The translations under genes and the position numbers were made by a program. The notes below the pieces were generated by a model. The model had not been told where the DNA came from, did not search any database, and saw only the letters and a list, made by a program, of their open reading frames with translations. From Campylobacter sp. RM16189 (GTDB lineage Bacteria > Campylobacterota > Campylobacteria > Campylobacterales > Campylobacteraceae): a stretch of DNA of 64,000 nt. The number at the start of each line of letters is the position of its first letter. Within the stretch, counting starts at the first letter, position 1. The DNA lies in assembly GCF_012978815.1 (NCBI RefSeq), contig NZ_LIWR01000008.1, positions 1 to 64,000 of the forward strand, read 5' to 3'. Below are positions 9,481 to 16,477 of the stretch, piece by piece.

Positions 9481-10140
9481 ATGTTTGGTCTTTTAACTAC
9501 AGCCGTAAGTGCTGCTTGTAGTTTTATAAGTAGTTGTGCGAGTACTATAGGCGGGGCAATAGCAACTGCCGCTACTACTCTTGCGCCGTATATATCAAAG
9601 GCATTGGAAGTTGTTTCTACTATTGTAGATATAGCAAAGGCTTTAGGAATTATAGGAAACGAAACGGATCCTAAGGAGCTAGGCTATCAGGCAACGCATT
9701 CAGATAAAAGTCCTGAGGATTTTCAAAGCTATAAAGACTATATGAAGCATATACAAAGCATAGAGGTTGATAAAGAAAAGCTAGAAAATGCAAACGATGC
9801 GGAAAAATTGGCTTATCTTTCAATCGGTTCTGCGGTCGCACTAAAAGGGATAGCTGAAAATAAAGGTGTTGAGAGTATTGATCCGCATATAATGGTAAGT
9901 GTATCTAAATTTGGAGGAAGTCTGGAGAGTCAAAATTTAGCTTTGGATAAACACTTAGAAGTTTTTAAAAGTAGTTCCGATACCGATAGGCTTGCCGGAT
10001 ACATTGACGGAAATTTAGAAAGTGCAAAAGATAAAATTTTTATATCAGATAGATTGAATGATATATATAAAGAGCTAAATCCTGAAATGAGTGAAAAGGA
10101 AATTTGCCAGAAAGTTATTAATATGGAGGGGAGTAATTAA
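9481..10140 (+). CDS. Glycine/alanine-rich hydrophobic protein, candidate membrane effector
   Basis: 219 aa, 17 nt after the HerA-like gene with AAAGGA upstream. Residues 1-~60 are rich in Ala, Ser, Thr and Gly (MFGLLTTAVSAACSFISS ... GGAIATAATTLAPYISKALEVVSTI ... ALGIIG), a glycine-zipper-like stretch able to insert into membranes. A conserved-looking stretch follows (ETDPKELGYQA, PEDFQSYKDYMKHIQSIEVD), then a helical soluble remainder. I do not recognise the family. In a conflict-system setting a small protein with a hydrophobic helical hairpin is a plausible membrane-disrupting effector, but this is inference only. Confidence 0.65.
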   Translation: MFGLLTTAVSAACSFISSCASTIGGAIATAATTLAPYISKALEVVSTIVDIAKALGIIGNETDPKELGYQATHSDKSPEDFQSYKDYMKHIQSIEVDKEKLENANDAEKLAYLSIGSAVALKGIAENKGVESIDPHIMVSVSKFGGSLESQNLALDKHLEVFKSSSDTDRLAGYIDGNLESAKDKIFISDRLNDIYKELNPEMSEKEICQKVINMEGSN

Positions 10141-10577
10141 TGTATGAGTTTATAATAACTCTAGAAAAGGATAAAATTTCTGTTTGTGAGTTTAAAAAAG
10201 GTAAATTTGAAAAACTAAAGAATAACGGTGAATTTTGGCAAAAATTTGATGATGAAAGTTTTTGGGTTTGGTTTAGGAAAAAGACCGAAATTAAAGAGAA
10301 TAATCATTGCGCCTTTGTTATTTTAACTGATAAGAGTGATTTTTTAATCCCTGAAGATATAAATATAAAGGATAGTTTTGAGTTAACCAATGAAAATGTC
10401 AAAGACTTTTTTAAAGGCGGTGTGCCTGAAAAGTTAAAGTTAATTTCATACCCGGATGGGTTTAGCGATAATATTTATGAACCCAAAAAACAGGATATTG
10501 AGGTTTTATCGGATAAAGAGTGTGACGATTTAGTAAGCTATTTTAAAATAAAAACCAAAGAATATGAGTCAAGATAA
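10140..10577 (+). CDS. Small soluble protein, last gene of the Hsp70-like operon
   Basis: 145 aa; the start overlaps the previous stop by 1 nt (TAATG), so it is probably translationally coupled. The sequence begins with a beta-hairpin pattern (MYEFIITLEKDKISVCEFKKGKFEKLK), then aromatic-rich EFWQKFDDESFWVWFRKK and an acidic helical tail. No signal peptide, membrane span or known motif. Family not recognised; the compact alpha/beta look and the coupling suggest a partner or immunity-like subunit for the preceding hydrophobic protein. A strong terminator follows. Confidence 0.6.
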   Translation: MYEFIITLEKDKISVCEFKKGKFEKLKNNGEFWQKFDDESFWVWFRKKTEIKENNHCAFVILTDKSDFLIPEDINIKDSFELTNENVKDFFKGGVPEKLKLISYPDGFSDNIYEPKKQDIEVLSDKECDDLVSYFKIKTKEYESR

Positions 10578-10580
10578 GAT

Positions 10581-10620
10581 AATATTTGAGAGGAAATTCT
10601 CTCAAATATTATTTTCTTTT
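10581..10620 (+). terminator. Rho-independent terminator of the Hsp70-like operon
   Basis: Perfect 12-bp inverted repeat AATATTTGAGAG (10581-10592) / CTCTCAAATATT (10599-10610) with loop GAAATT, followed by ATTTTCTTTT. Confidence 0.85.
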
Positions 10621-10640
10621 ATTAAATACTTTTCAATTTT

Positions 10641-10829
10641 TCAAAATTCATTTAATATCTTCCTTAAATTTTCATCTATGTGAAGATCTAAAAAACTATT
10701 GCCGTTTGACAATTTACTTAGCTTTGATTTGATGATATTTTTAACATCATAAAGCGCAAGTTTGGCTTTTGTTAAGCCAATATAAAGCTGAATAAGGTTT
10801 AGGCTAGTGCTTAAACCTTCGACTTCATC
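10641..10829 (-). pseudogene. Start-less open frame, probable gene remnant
   Basis: On the minus strand an open frame runs about 60 codons to TGA at 10643-10641. It encodes a helical sequence (DEVEGLSTSLNLIQLYIGL ... LTKAKLALYDVKNIIKSKL ... ENLRKILNEF) with coding-like composition, but no ATG, GTG or TTG precedes it in frame. It begins just after a C7T9 tract on the plus strand (10833-10848). It may be the 3' end of a decayed gene. Product unknown. Confidence 0.3.
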
Positions 10830-10832
10830 GCA

Positions 10833-10848
10833 CCCCCCCTTTTTTTTT
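10833..10848. repeat. Homopolymer tract C7T9 (G7 preceded by A9 on the minus strand)
   Basis: A run of seven C and nine T directly after the stop codon of the zinc-ribbon gene on the minus strand. Poly-G tracts of seven or more are slippage-prone in Campylobacter. No start codon lies upstream in either shifted frame, so ordinary translational phase variation is not supported here. Confidence 0.6.
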
Positions 10849-11047
10849 ACCTAAACACACCTTTTATACTTGATATTATTGATTGAACGCCGACTATATC
10901 ATTTGTTTTACTTAACTTATCACTGCCACACTTTGGGCATTTTGACTCCAGTCCCCAGCTTACATCAACCACATCACTTTTAGGATAATAAACCTTGCTC
11001 CATCCGCATCGTTCGCATACCTTTTTAAACGGTTTTGGTCTTATCAT
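10847..11047 (-). CDS. Small zinc-ribbon protein
   Basis: 66 aa with two CxxC knuckles, CERCG (about 11-15) and CPKCGS (about 37-42), spaced as in zinc ribbons. Probably binds one Zn. Start chosen by the site AAAGGAGCTACA-ATG. A homologous but interrupted copy lies at 19022-19257 with a nearly identical ribosome-binding site (GGAGCTAAAATG). No operator copy is seen directly upstream; it could be transcribed with the membrane-protein genes at 11124-11752. Role unknown; small zinc ribbons often mediate nucleic-acid or protein contacts. Confidence 0.75.
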   Translation of the reverse strand: MIRPKPFKKVCERCGWSKVYYPKSDVVDVSWGLESKCPKCGSDKLSKTNDIVGVQSIISSIKGVFR

Positions 11048-11123
11048 TGTAGCTCCTTTGGTTTACAATTATATAGTTATTTGTAGATATTAATCAATAA
11101 AATCCAGTAGTTATTTATCGTAT

Positions 11124-11579
11124 TTAGGCTTTTACCCAACTATTTTTAAAAAATATTAAATCTAAAACGAAAGCTTGCTCTTCTATGCTATAAGAGCAGT
11201 AGTTGTTTGATTTTACAATTATCTCATCAAGCTTGTTGAGCATTAGATCTAAATTTTCTTTTAATAGTTTTAATTCAAACATCAAATCTTTGCACTCTAT
11301 AGTTTTTAGTTTCGAGTCTATTATATTTATTAGCTCTTCTTTTTGTGGTATAGTATAAATCTTTGCAGGAAGGTTGTATATCTCATCAAGTGCTTCTTCT
11401 AAGTCTTTTAGTGATGATGCGAATTGATACTTCGCATCATCACTGATATTATTACTATTTTTTAGAGTATTATCCATATTATTGATATCTAAATCTATTT
11501 TGCTATTATTTTCAAGATACTTTTTAAGTCCATATCCTGTAGCAATAATAGAGATAGCACCAATAGCATATCTAAGCAT
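11124..11579 (-). CDS. Small membrane-anchored protein of the island regulon
   Basis: 151 aa. Residues 1-~20 (MLRYAIGAISIIATGYGLKKYL) form one membrane segment that ends in a GYG motif and basic residues. The remaining ~130 residues are acidic and helical, with several predicted coils (NISDDAKYQFASSLKDLEEALDEIY). The start overlaps the stop of the upstream 57-aa gene (TAATG). It shares the N-terminal hydrophobic-GYG-basic architecture with the genes at 11579 and 19360. Family not recognised; likely inner-membrane-anchored with a cytoplasmic domain. Confidence 0.65.
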   Translation of the reverse strand: MLRYAIGAISIIATGYGLKKYLENNSKIDLDINNMDNTLKNSNNISDDAKYQFASSLKDLEEALDEIYNLPAKIYTIPQKEELINIIDSKLKTIECKDLMFELKLLKENLDLMLNKLDEIIVKSNNYCSYSIEEQAFVLDLIFFKNSWVKA

Positions 11580-11752
11580 TATGAGTTCTCTATGATTTCG
11601 TCATCTTCCTCTAGTATAGACACCTTTGATCCTTTATCTTCATCACCAAAGATATCAAAGTCCTCAAACTCACCTTCTGCAACATATCTTCCTATTCCAT
11701 AGCCTACAGCTATAAGCAGAGCTCCTGTAAATATACGTCCAAGCATTTTCAT
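11579..11752 (-). CDS. 57-aa membrane protein, first gene after operator 2
   Basis: 57 codons from ATG 11752 (an alternative ATG is at 11746), preceded by TTGAAAGG. The sequence is MKMLGRIFTGALLIAVGYGI followed by GRYVAEGEFEDFDIFGDEDKG and an acidic tail ending DDEIIENS. It is a single N-terminal membrane segment with a GYG motif and a strongly acidic tail. It is 42 nt downstream of operator 2 and overlaps the next gene by 1 nt, so it is a genuine operon member despite its size. Function unknown. Confidence 0.65.
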   Translation of the reverse strand: MKMLGRIFTGALLIAVGYGIGRYVAEGEFEDFDIFGDEDKGSKVSILEEDDEIIENS

Positions 11753-11794
11753 CCTTTCAAATGTAATTTTAGATGAAAATTTAACATCTCCTTC

Positions 11795-11809
11795 TGACAG
11801 GTTGTGTCA
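11795..11809 (-). promoter_or_regulatory. Operator 2 of the island regulon
   Basis: Reads TGACACAACCTGTCA toward the 57-aa gene, whose start is 42 nt downstream. It overlaps the stop codon of the WYL regulator (TGA at 11809-11807), so the regulator gene carries a binding site in its own tail. An AT-rich TTAAAT lies where a -10 would be. Confidence 0.75.
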
Positions 11810-12676
11810 GGATATATAATCTTTTAAAATTTTTACTAGTTTTTCATGTAAATATACAGGAGACACTATCTTTATAAATGGTATCCAATACTTAACTACT
11901 CTTAAAATCTCATCATCATAAGACACATTTGTTGATATTATCAAACTGTTTTGTGTTTGAGAGATGATGTTTTTGTTTGGAAGTATCTCTTTGCGTAAGA
12001 AGTATTTGGCAGCTTCAGGCTTAATCTCTAAGGTAACTTCGATAGACTCATTGGAGAACCAATTTGTATTATTTGCTTTGATTTTTTCTACAAATTCACA
12101 ATTTGGCTCAAAGCTATTGTCGGTTATCTTTAAATTGCTAATCTTTTCAAGTGTAAAATTTTTAAGCTTACCGTTATCATCAGCCAGTAAATACCATATG
12201 CCGTTATTATTAATAAGCTTATAGGGATTTAAAACCCTATCCTTATCATTATATTTACACTTTATCTGTTTATTGGCTACTATCATAGCGCTCAGTTCTT
12301 CAAATTTCTTTTTATCGTTTTGAGAATTTTGAAAGCCTTGATGTTTTATTAAGTAGGCTTGATTTATTTTTTCATTTAACAGCTCCGCTATAAAACTATT
12401 TTCAAGGGATGGAAACATGGATTTGATGCCACAAAGAGTAGCAAACTTTTGTATATCTTTAAAGCTTAAGTTGCCAAGTACGCAAGGGTCTATAAAATAT
12501 GATCCGTTTTCTTTTTCTATGGGCAAAAGACTAAGTCTTTCCATGTCTCTTCTTGCTGTTCTTTCAGATATGCCAAACTCATCCATTAGATCTTTAAGTG
12601 TAAAAGTGTCGGAATTGTTGAGTTTCATTATTATATGAGCTAGTCTTACTTGGAGTTTGTCGTATTGGTTTTTCAA
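11807..12676 (-). CDS. WYL-domain transcriptional regulator (HTH-WYL-WCX)
   Basis: 289 aa if it begins at TTG 12676, which has AGGAG (12683-12687) at 6-nt spacing. An upstream TTG at 12706 would add ten residues but lies before that ribosome site. The N-terminal winged HTH (about 8-60) contains FTLKDLMDEFGISERTARRD. The WYL domain (about 135-205) shows the YKLINNNGIWYLLA and FTLEKISNLKI strands. The C-terminal WCX-like domain is about 215-289. WYL regulators of this layout (BrxR/CapW-like) repress defence operons and respond to nucleic-acid or nucleotide ligands. Operator 3 sits in the divergent spacer with 12779, so autoregulation is likely. It is the best candidate to bind all five operators. 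Confidence 0.9.
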   Translation of the reverse strand: MKNQYDKLQVRLAHIIMKLNNSDTFTLKDLMDEFGISERTARRDMERLSLLPIEKENGSYFIDPCVLGNLSFKDIQKFATLCGIKSMFPSLENSFIAELLNEKINQAYLIKHQGFQNSQNDKKKFEELSAMIVANKQIKCKYNDKDRVLNPYKLINNNGIWYLLADDNGKLKNFTLEKISNLKITDNSFEPNCEFVEKIKANNTNWFSNESIEVTLEIKPEAAKYFLRKEILPNKNIISQTQNSLIISTNVSYDDEILRVVKYWIPFIKIVSPVYLHEKLVKILKDYIS

Positions 12677-12720
12677 GATATTCTCCTTTTTTTGTAATTT
12701 TATCAAATTTTAAAAATTTA

Positions 12721-12735
12721 TGACACGCCCTGTCA
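12721..12735 (+). promoter_or_regulatory. Operator 3 of the island regulon, in the divergent spacer
   Basis: TGACACGCCCTGTCA, 43 nt before the start at 12779 and 44 nt before the WYL regulator start. A -10-like CATAAT at 12747-12752 places the operator over the -35 region of the rightward promoter. It could control both directions. Confidence 0.75.
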
Positions 12736-12778
12736 ATAAGCTAGTGCATAATTTCATAAAATATTTAAGGAGATTAAC

Positions 12779-13426
12779 ATGGACATGAAAGCATTAGTAG
12801 CCGAGCTTAACAAGGCTATTTATATAGCCAAGCAAGAGGATATGGGTGAGTTTGTAAGAAAATATACACAGAGACTAAATGATCTATCTCTTACGAAGGT
12901 AGAGCCTAGTGAAGATGAGCTAGAGATTGATGAGATGATGTATAAAGATAAATTTGGAGTTTTTGGAGATGTTGCCTGCAAAACTCTATATAAGGTTAAA
13001 AGCCTTATGGGGTTTGATGAGTATGAGGATATAGATGAGGATATAATAGATCATATAAATGATTTTTCAGAAGCCGTAGATGCATTATATCTACCAAATA
13101 GGCTTAATAAAATTTACAATAAATTTTTAAAAGATAGTGGAGGTGATGGATCTAATTATCAAAATATTAAAAACCAAATCGACGAAATAGATGCAAATTT
13201 TGATAAAAGTAATCTACTTAAAATATCAAGAGAGATTGCATGGAGTGTTTTAAAGATTCAGTCATTAATATCAACTCATAATTTTTCAGTAAGTCTAAAT
13301 AATAAAAGCTATTTAACCGGCATAAATAACAAGTTTAAAGATCTAAAAGATATACACAAAAAGCTTTTAGCTAGTGCGGATAGTTATAGACTTAAGGTTT
13401 TGGGAGTAAAAGAGATAATTGGCTAA
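12779..13426 (+). CDS. Uncharacterized helical protein of the island regulon
   Basis: 215 aa, AAGGAG upstream, 43 nt after operator 3 and divergent from the WYL regulator. Soluble, acidic and mainly helical, with no signal peptide or membrane segment. The middle contains KTLYKVKSLMGFDEYEDIDEDI and the C-terminal half looks coiled (NIKNQIDEIDANFDKSNLLKISREIAW). I do not recognise a domain. The next gene (13494) is 67 nt downstream with no terminator between, so the two probably form one unit. Confidence 0.6.
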   Translation: MDMKALVAELNKAIYIAKQEDMGEFVRKYTQRLNDLSLTKVEPSEDELEIDEMMYKDKFGVFGDVACKTLYKVKSLMGFDEYEDIDEDIIDHINDFSEAVDALYLPNRLNKIYNKFLKDSGGDGSNYQNIKNQIDEIDANFDKSNLLKISREIAWSVLKIQSLISTHNFSVSLNNKSYLTGINNKFKDLKDIHKKLLASADSYRLKVLGVKEIIG

Positions 13427-13493
13427 AGCAATATTGTGATTGAATATATTTTTTGGATATCGAACATAAATTAATATTTAATAGAAAGGTAGT

Positions 13494-13904
13494 ATGGCGA
13501 TGTTAAGATTTGAAACCGAAAGTATCGAAGAAGCAAGTAAAAAACTTTGTGAAATAATGAATAACTACAAAGAGTTTGATATAGAGCATATAAATAAAGA
13601 AATAAAGGCTCTTGATAAAAAAGTAAGTGATTTTAGTGGCTCAGTTAGTCCTAGTGAAAAATTTTTAACTTTTATGATAATTGATAGATTGAAAGAGATA
13701 AAAAAAGCTATAGATAGCCAAGATATAAAGGCAAAAGTTGGTGATCTTCTACATGAATATAGAAGTCTTAGTCCTGATGAGCTTGATGCAAAAATTGCAG
13801 ATATGGAGGCTAGACATAAAAACTATCAGCTTGGTTTTCAGGATGTTAGAGAGTATGTTTTAAACAAAATGCTCTTGGATGGATTAAAGATTATTAAAGA
13901 ATAA
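13494..13904 (+). CDS. Uncharacterized small helical protein
   Basis: 136 aa. The start at ATG 13494 is preceded by GAAAGGTAGT. All-helical and charged, with heptad-like stretches (ESIEEASKKLCEIMNNYKEF; HINKEIKALDKKVSDF). No membrane or catalytic motif seen. It follows the 215-aa gene and is closed by a terminator at 13930-13975. Its helical nature and pairing with 12779 suggest a two-protein complex. Family not recognised. Confidence 0.55.
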   Translation: MAMLRFETESIEEASKKLCEIMNNYKEFDIEHINKEIKALDKKVSDFSGSVSPSEKFLTFMIIDRLKEIKKAIDSQDIKAKVGDLLHEYRSLSPDELDAKIADMEARHKNYQLGFQDVREYVLNKMLLDGLKIIKE

Positions 13905-13929
13905 AAAACTTTAATATCTTTTAAAAACA

Positions 13930-13980
13930 AATAATATAGAGTATGGATAAGATATAGTTTCTACTCTATATTATTTTATT
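13930..13980 (+). terminator. Terminator after 13494 gene
   Basis: Perfect 14-bp inverted repeat AATAATATAGAGTA (13930-13943) / TACTCTATATTATT (13962-13975) with an 18-nt loop, then TTATT. The rest of the gap to 14164 is AT-rich with no gene visible. Confidence 0.65.
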
Positions 13981-14163
13981 AACTCAATAAGACAGTAATT
14001 ATAAAATCTTTATATCTTTAAGCGGTATTCAATAAATTTATTCAATTAAATTGTCATATAATGCATAATCTTATTTATACTTTTGAGTATGTGTGACTTT
14101 AAAACATTATATTTTTCAATACACTAAATTTTATTTTATAAATCCCGAAAATATCTTACTTGA

Positions 14164-14178
14164 TGACATAGCCTGTCA
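14164..14178 (+). promoter_or_regulatory. Operator 4 of the island regulon
   Basis: TGACATAGCCTGTCA, 43 nt before the TTG start at 14222. A -10-like TTAAAAT lies at 14189-14195, again placing the operator over the -35 region. Confidence 0.75.
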
Positions 14179-14221
14179 AATTAACACATTAAAATAACAA
14201 AAAAATAAAAAAGGTTGGCAA

Positions 14222-14905
14222 TTGAAAGTTTTATTAGAAAAAGGTATAAAAATTAAACTTATAAAATACCTATATAGTAAAAATCCGAACTCGGTTATAG
14301 TTCCTGAAATAGGTCTTGGCGGAGATGAGTTTATGCAAATCAATGCAATGGCTGATATTGTTGAACTAAATAACGAAATTACAATATATGAAATAAAGTC
14401 TGCTAGAGACAGCTTGGCTCGTCTCAAACATCAAATAAGTCACTATTTAAAATATGCAAATAGGGTTTTTGTTGTAGTTGATGAGAAATTTATAAATAAG
14501 CTTCAAATTCCGGATCAAGTAGGTATTTTGGTTGTTAGTGACAATAAAATTATTGAGCAAAGACCTGCAACGAGCTCTCAAATGGAAGTTGAGTTTTATC
14601 TAAAGCATTGGTGGAGTATTGAGCGTAGAAAAGCCTTTCGTGGCTTTAAAACCGGAAGTTTTGCAAATTTAAGTAAATCCAAAGAGACTGCACTTCACTA
14701 CTTTTCTAATCAACAAATTGCCGATTTGACAATAGCAAGACTGAAACAACGCTACAAGGATGAGAGTGATCTTATTAGAAAGCTGATTTTAGAAAAAAGA
14801 TACTATAAACTTTTTCCTCACAGAGATTTAAACCCAAAAGAAATGAAAATAGAACCTATGGTTAGAATGAGCAAAGGAAAAATAGAGTTTTTAACTAAAA
14901 TTTGA
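14222..14905 (+). CDS. PD-(D/E)XK nuclease-like protein (sce7726-like)
   Basis: 227 aa from a TTG start with AAGG upstream. The N-terminal ~100 residues show the PD-(D/E)XK core: conserved E at PEIGLGGDEF, MADIVELNNEITIYEIKSARDSLARLKHQISHYLKYANRVFVVV. This has the acidic D of ADIVEL and the E-I-K triad, with the following helix RLKHQISHY typical of the sce7726 or MmcB-like group. The C-terminal part is helical and basic (ARLKQRYKDESDLIRKLILEKRYYKLF). Predicted to cut DNA; the target is unknown. It heads the operon with the RavA-like and ViaA-like genes and stands directly behind operator 4, so it is likely their effector. Confidence 0.7.
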   Translation: MKVLLEKGIKIKLIKYLYSKNPNSVIVPEIGLGGDEFMQINAMADIVELNNEITIYEIKSARDSLARLKHQISHYLKYANRVFVVVDEKFINKLQIPDQVGILVVSDNKIIEQRPATSSQMEVEFYLKHWWSIERRKAFRGFKTGSFANLSKSKETALHYFSNQQIADLTIARLKQRYKDESDLIRKLILEKRYYKLFPHRDLNPKEMKIEPMVRMSKGKIEFLTKI

Positions 14906-14944
14906 TGATAAAAGAGTAGCAACAAATATAACAAGGAGCCAAAT

Positions 14945-16477
14945 ATGACAAACAAAGAGAGATTTTCTAAACTTTTGGAGATTTTAAACGAAGGACTAAT
15001 TGAAAAAGAGCAGGCGATTTCACTAACACTTTTAAGCTTGATTGCCGGCAAAAGTATCTTTTTGTTTGGACCACCTGGCACTGCTAAAAGCCTTGTAGCC
15101 CGTAGAGTTTCTAAAGCTTTTGCAAGCGATAAGTTTTTTGATTATTTAATGAATAGATTTAGTACACCAGAAGAAATTTTTGGACCACTTAAACTAAGTG
15201 AGCTTAGAAAAGATAGGTTGGAGCGTCAAATAAAGGGATTTTTGCCGGATGCTGATTTTGCATTTTTGGATGAAATTTGGAAAAGTAGCCCGGCAATCCT
15301 TAATTCTCTTTTGACTATAATCAATGAAAAGCGTTTTACAAATGGCAGTGATGTGATTAAAGTTCCATTAAAAGGTCTAGTTGCAGCTAGTAATGAATTT
15401 CCCCAAGAGGGTCAGGGATTAGAGGCGCTTTACGATAGATTTGTCTTGCGACTTGTAGTACCAAGGATTGAGAAAAAATCAAATTTTAAGCTACTGTTAT
15501 CCTCGCTTGGAGCAAATGAGAATATTGAAATTTCTGATGAATTGAAAATTAGCGAAGAACTTTTAAGCAAAATCATTAAAGATTCTAAAAGCATAAAAAT
15601 AGGGTCTGCAATTTTAGACGTGATAGTCAATATAAAAAATAAAATAACCAAGTATAACAATAATATACAAAAGCAAGATGAGACAGAAATTGAATTGAGT
15701 GATGATATTAAGATAATAGATATAAGTGAAAGGCGATGGATAAATATTATGGGGTTGCTTCGTGTAAGTGCGGTAGCAAATGATAGGCAAAATATTGAAC
15801 TATCGGATGTTTTATTGCTAAAGCATACTTTATGGGAAGATGAATCACAGATACAAGCTATATCTCAAATTATTGATGAAGCGATTAGTAAAAAAATAGC
15901 ACAAGTTACAAATTTTGATGGCTATAAAAATACTTTAGATAGTGTTGCTGAGGTTTTTAAAAGACAAGAGTACTATGATGGAGTTAAAACAATAGATAAA
16001 GAAGCGTATTTAAAACTAAACATTAACGGTGAATTTTATGCTAATTTGGATGGATTAAACAGTGGAAATCTAAATCCGGCTTTAATGCTGAAAGATGGAG
16101 TTTTGGTTCCAAGCCAAAGCATTAAGTATAAATTTATAAAAAATGAAAATAGTCAAGAAATTACAGTTTATAATTATTCGAGCTCCACAATACCAACAAG
16201 AATAAATTATGCATTAAATCCAAGACCACCAAAAAAAGAAGAATTAGGAGATATTATCTATGCACTAGATGAACTTAAAAACAATATTGACAATAACCTC
16301 AATAGATATAAAAGCGAAGTTGAAAATTTCTTTGCTACAAACTCTAATATTTTTATATCAAAAAAAGAAAATTTAATTGCTATACAAAATATATCATCTC
16401 TAGTAGATGAGTTAGAAAGTCTAAAAATACAGACTATAAATTTAAAAAAAGAGATGGAAAAAAGCTATGTTGAGTAA
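14945..16477 (+). CDS. ravA: RavA-type MoxR AAA+ ATPase
   Basis: 510 aa, AAGGAG upstream. Walker A GPPGTAKS (G43-S49) and Walker B FAFLDEIW (D109-E110) are followed by the MoxR/RavA signature SSPAILNSLLTIINEKRF and sensor 1 AASNEFP. FGPLKLSEL and FLPDADFAFLDE match the RavA subfamily, and the length agrees with E. coli RavA (~498 aa). The C-terminal half carries the RavA-like discontinuous region. RavA forms hexamers that remodel targets together with the VWA protein ViaA, which is encoded next and overlaps by 11 nt. Here the pair sits behind a predicted nuclease in an accessory island. Confidence 0.85.
   Translation: MTNKERFSKLLEILNEGLIEKEQAISLTLLSLIAGKSIFLFGPPGTAKSLVARRVSKAFASDKFFDYLMNRFSTPEEIFGPLKLSELRKDRLERQIKGFLPDADFAFLDEIWKSSPAILNSLLTIINEKRFTNGSDVIKVPLKGLVAASNEFPQEGQGLEALYDRFVLRLVVPRIEKKSNFKLLLSSLGANENIEISDELKISEELLSKIIKDSKSIKIGSAILDVIVNIKNKITKYNNNIQKQDETEIELSDDIKIIDISERRWINIMGLLRVSAVANDRQNIELSDVLLLKHTLWEDESQIQAISQIIDEAISKKIAQVTNFDGYKNTLDSVAEVFKRQEYYDGVKTIDKEAYLKLNINGEFYANLDGLNSGNLNPALMLKDGVLVPSQSIKYKFIKNENSQEITVYNYSSSTIPTRINYALNPRPPKKEELGDIIYALDELKNNIDNNLNRYKSEVENFFATNSNIFISKKENLIAIQNISSLVDELESLKIQTINLKKEMEKSYVE

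Noticed and set aside
12417..12638. 73-codon plus-strand frame opposite the WYL regulator
   Set aside because: Antisense shadow of the HTH region without a ribosome site.
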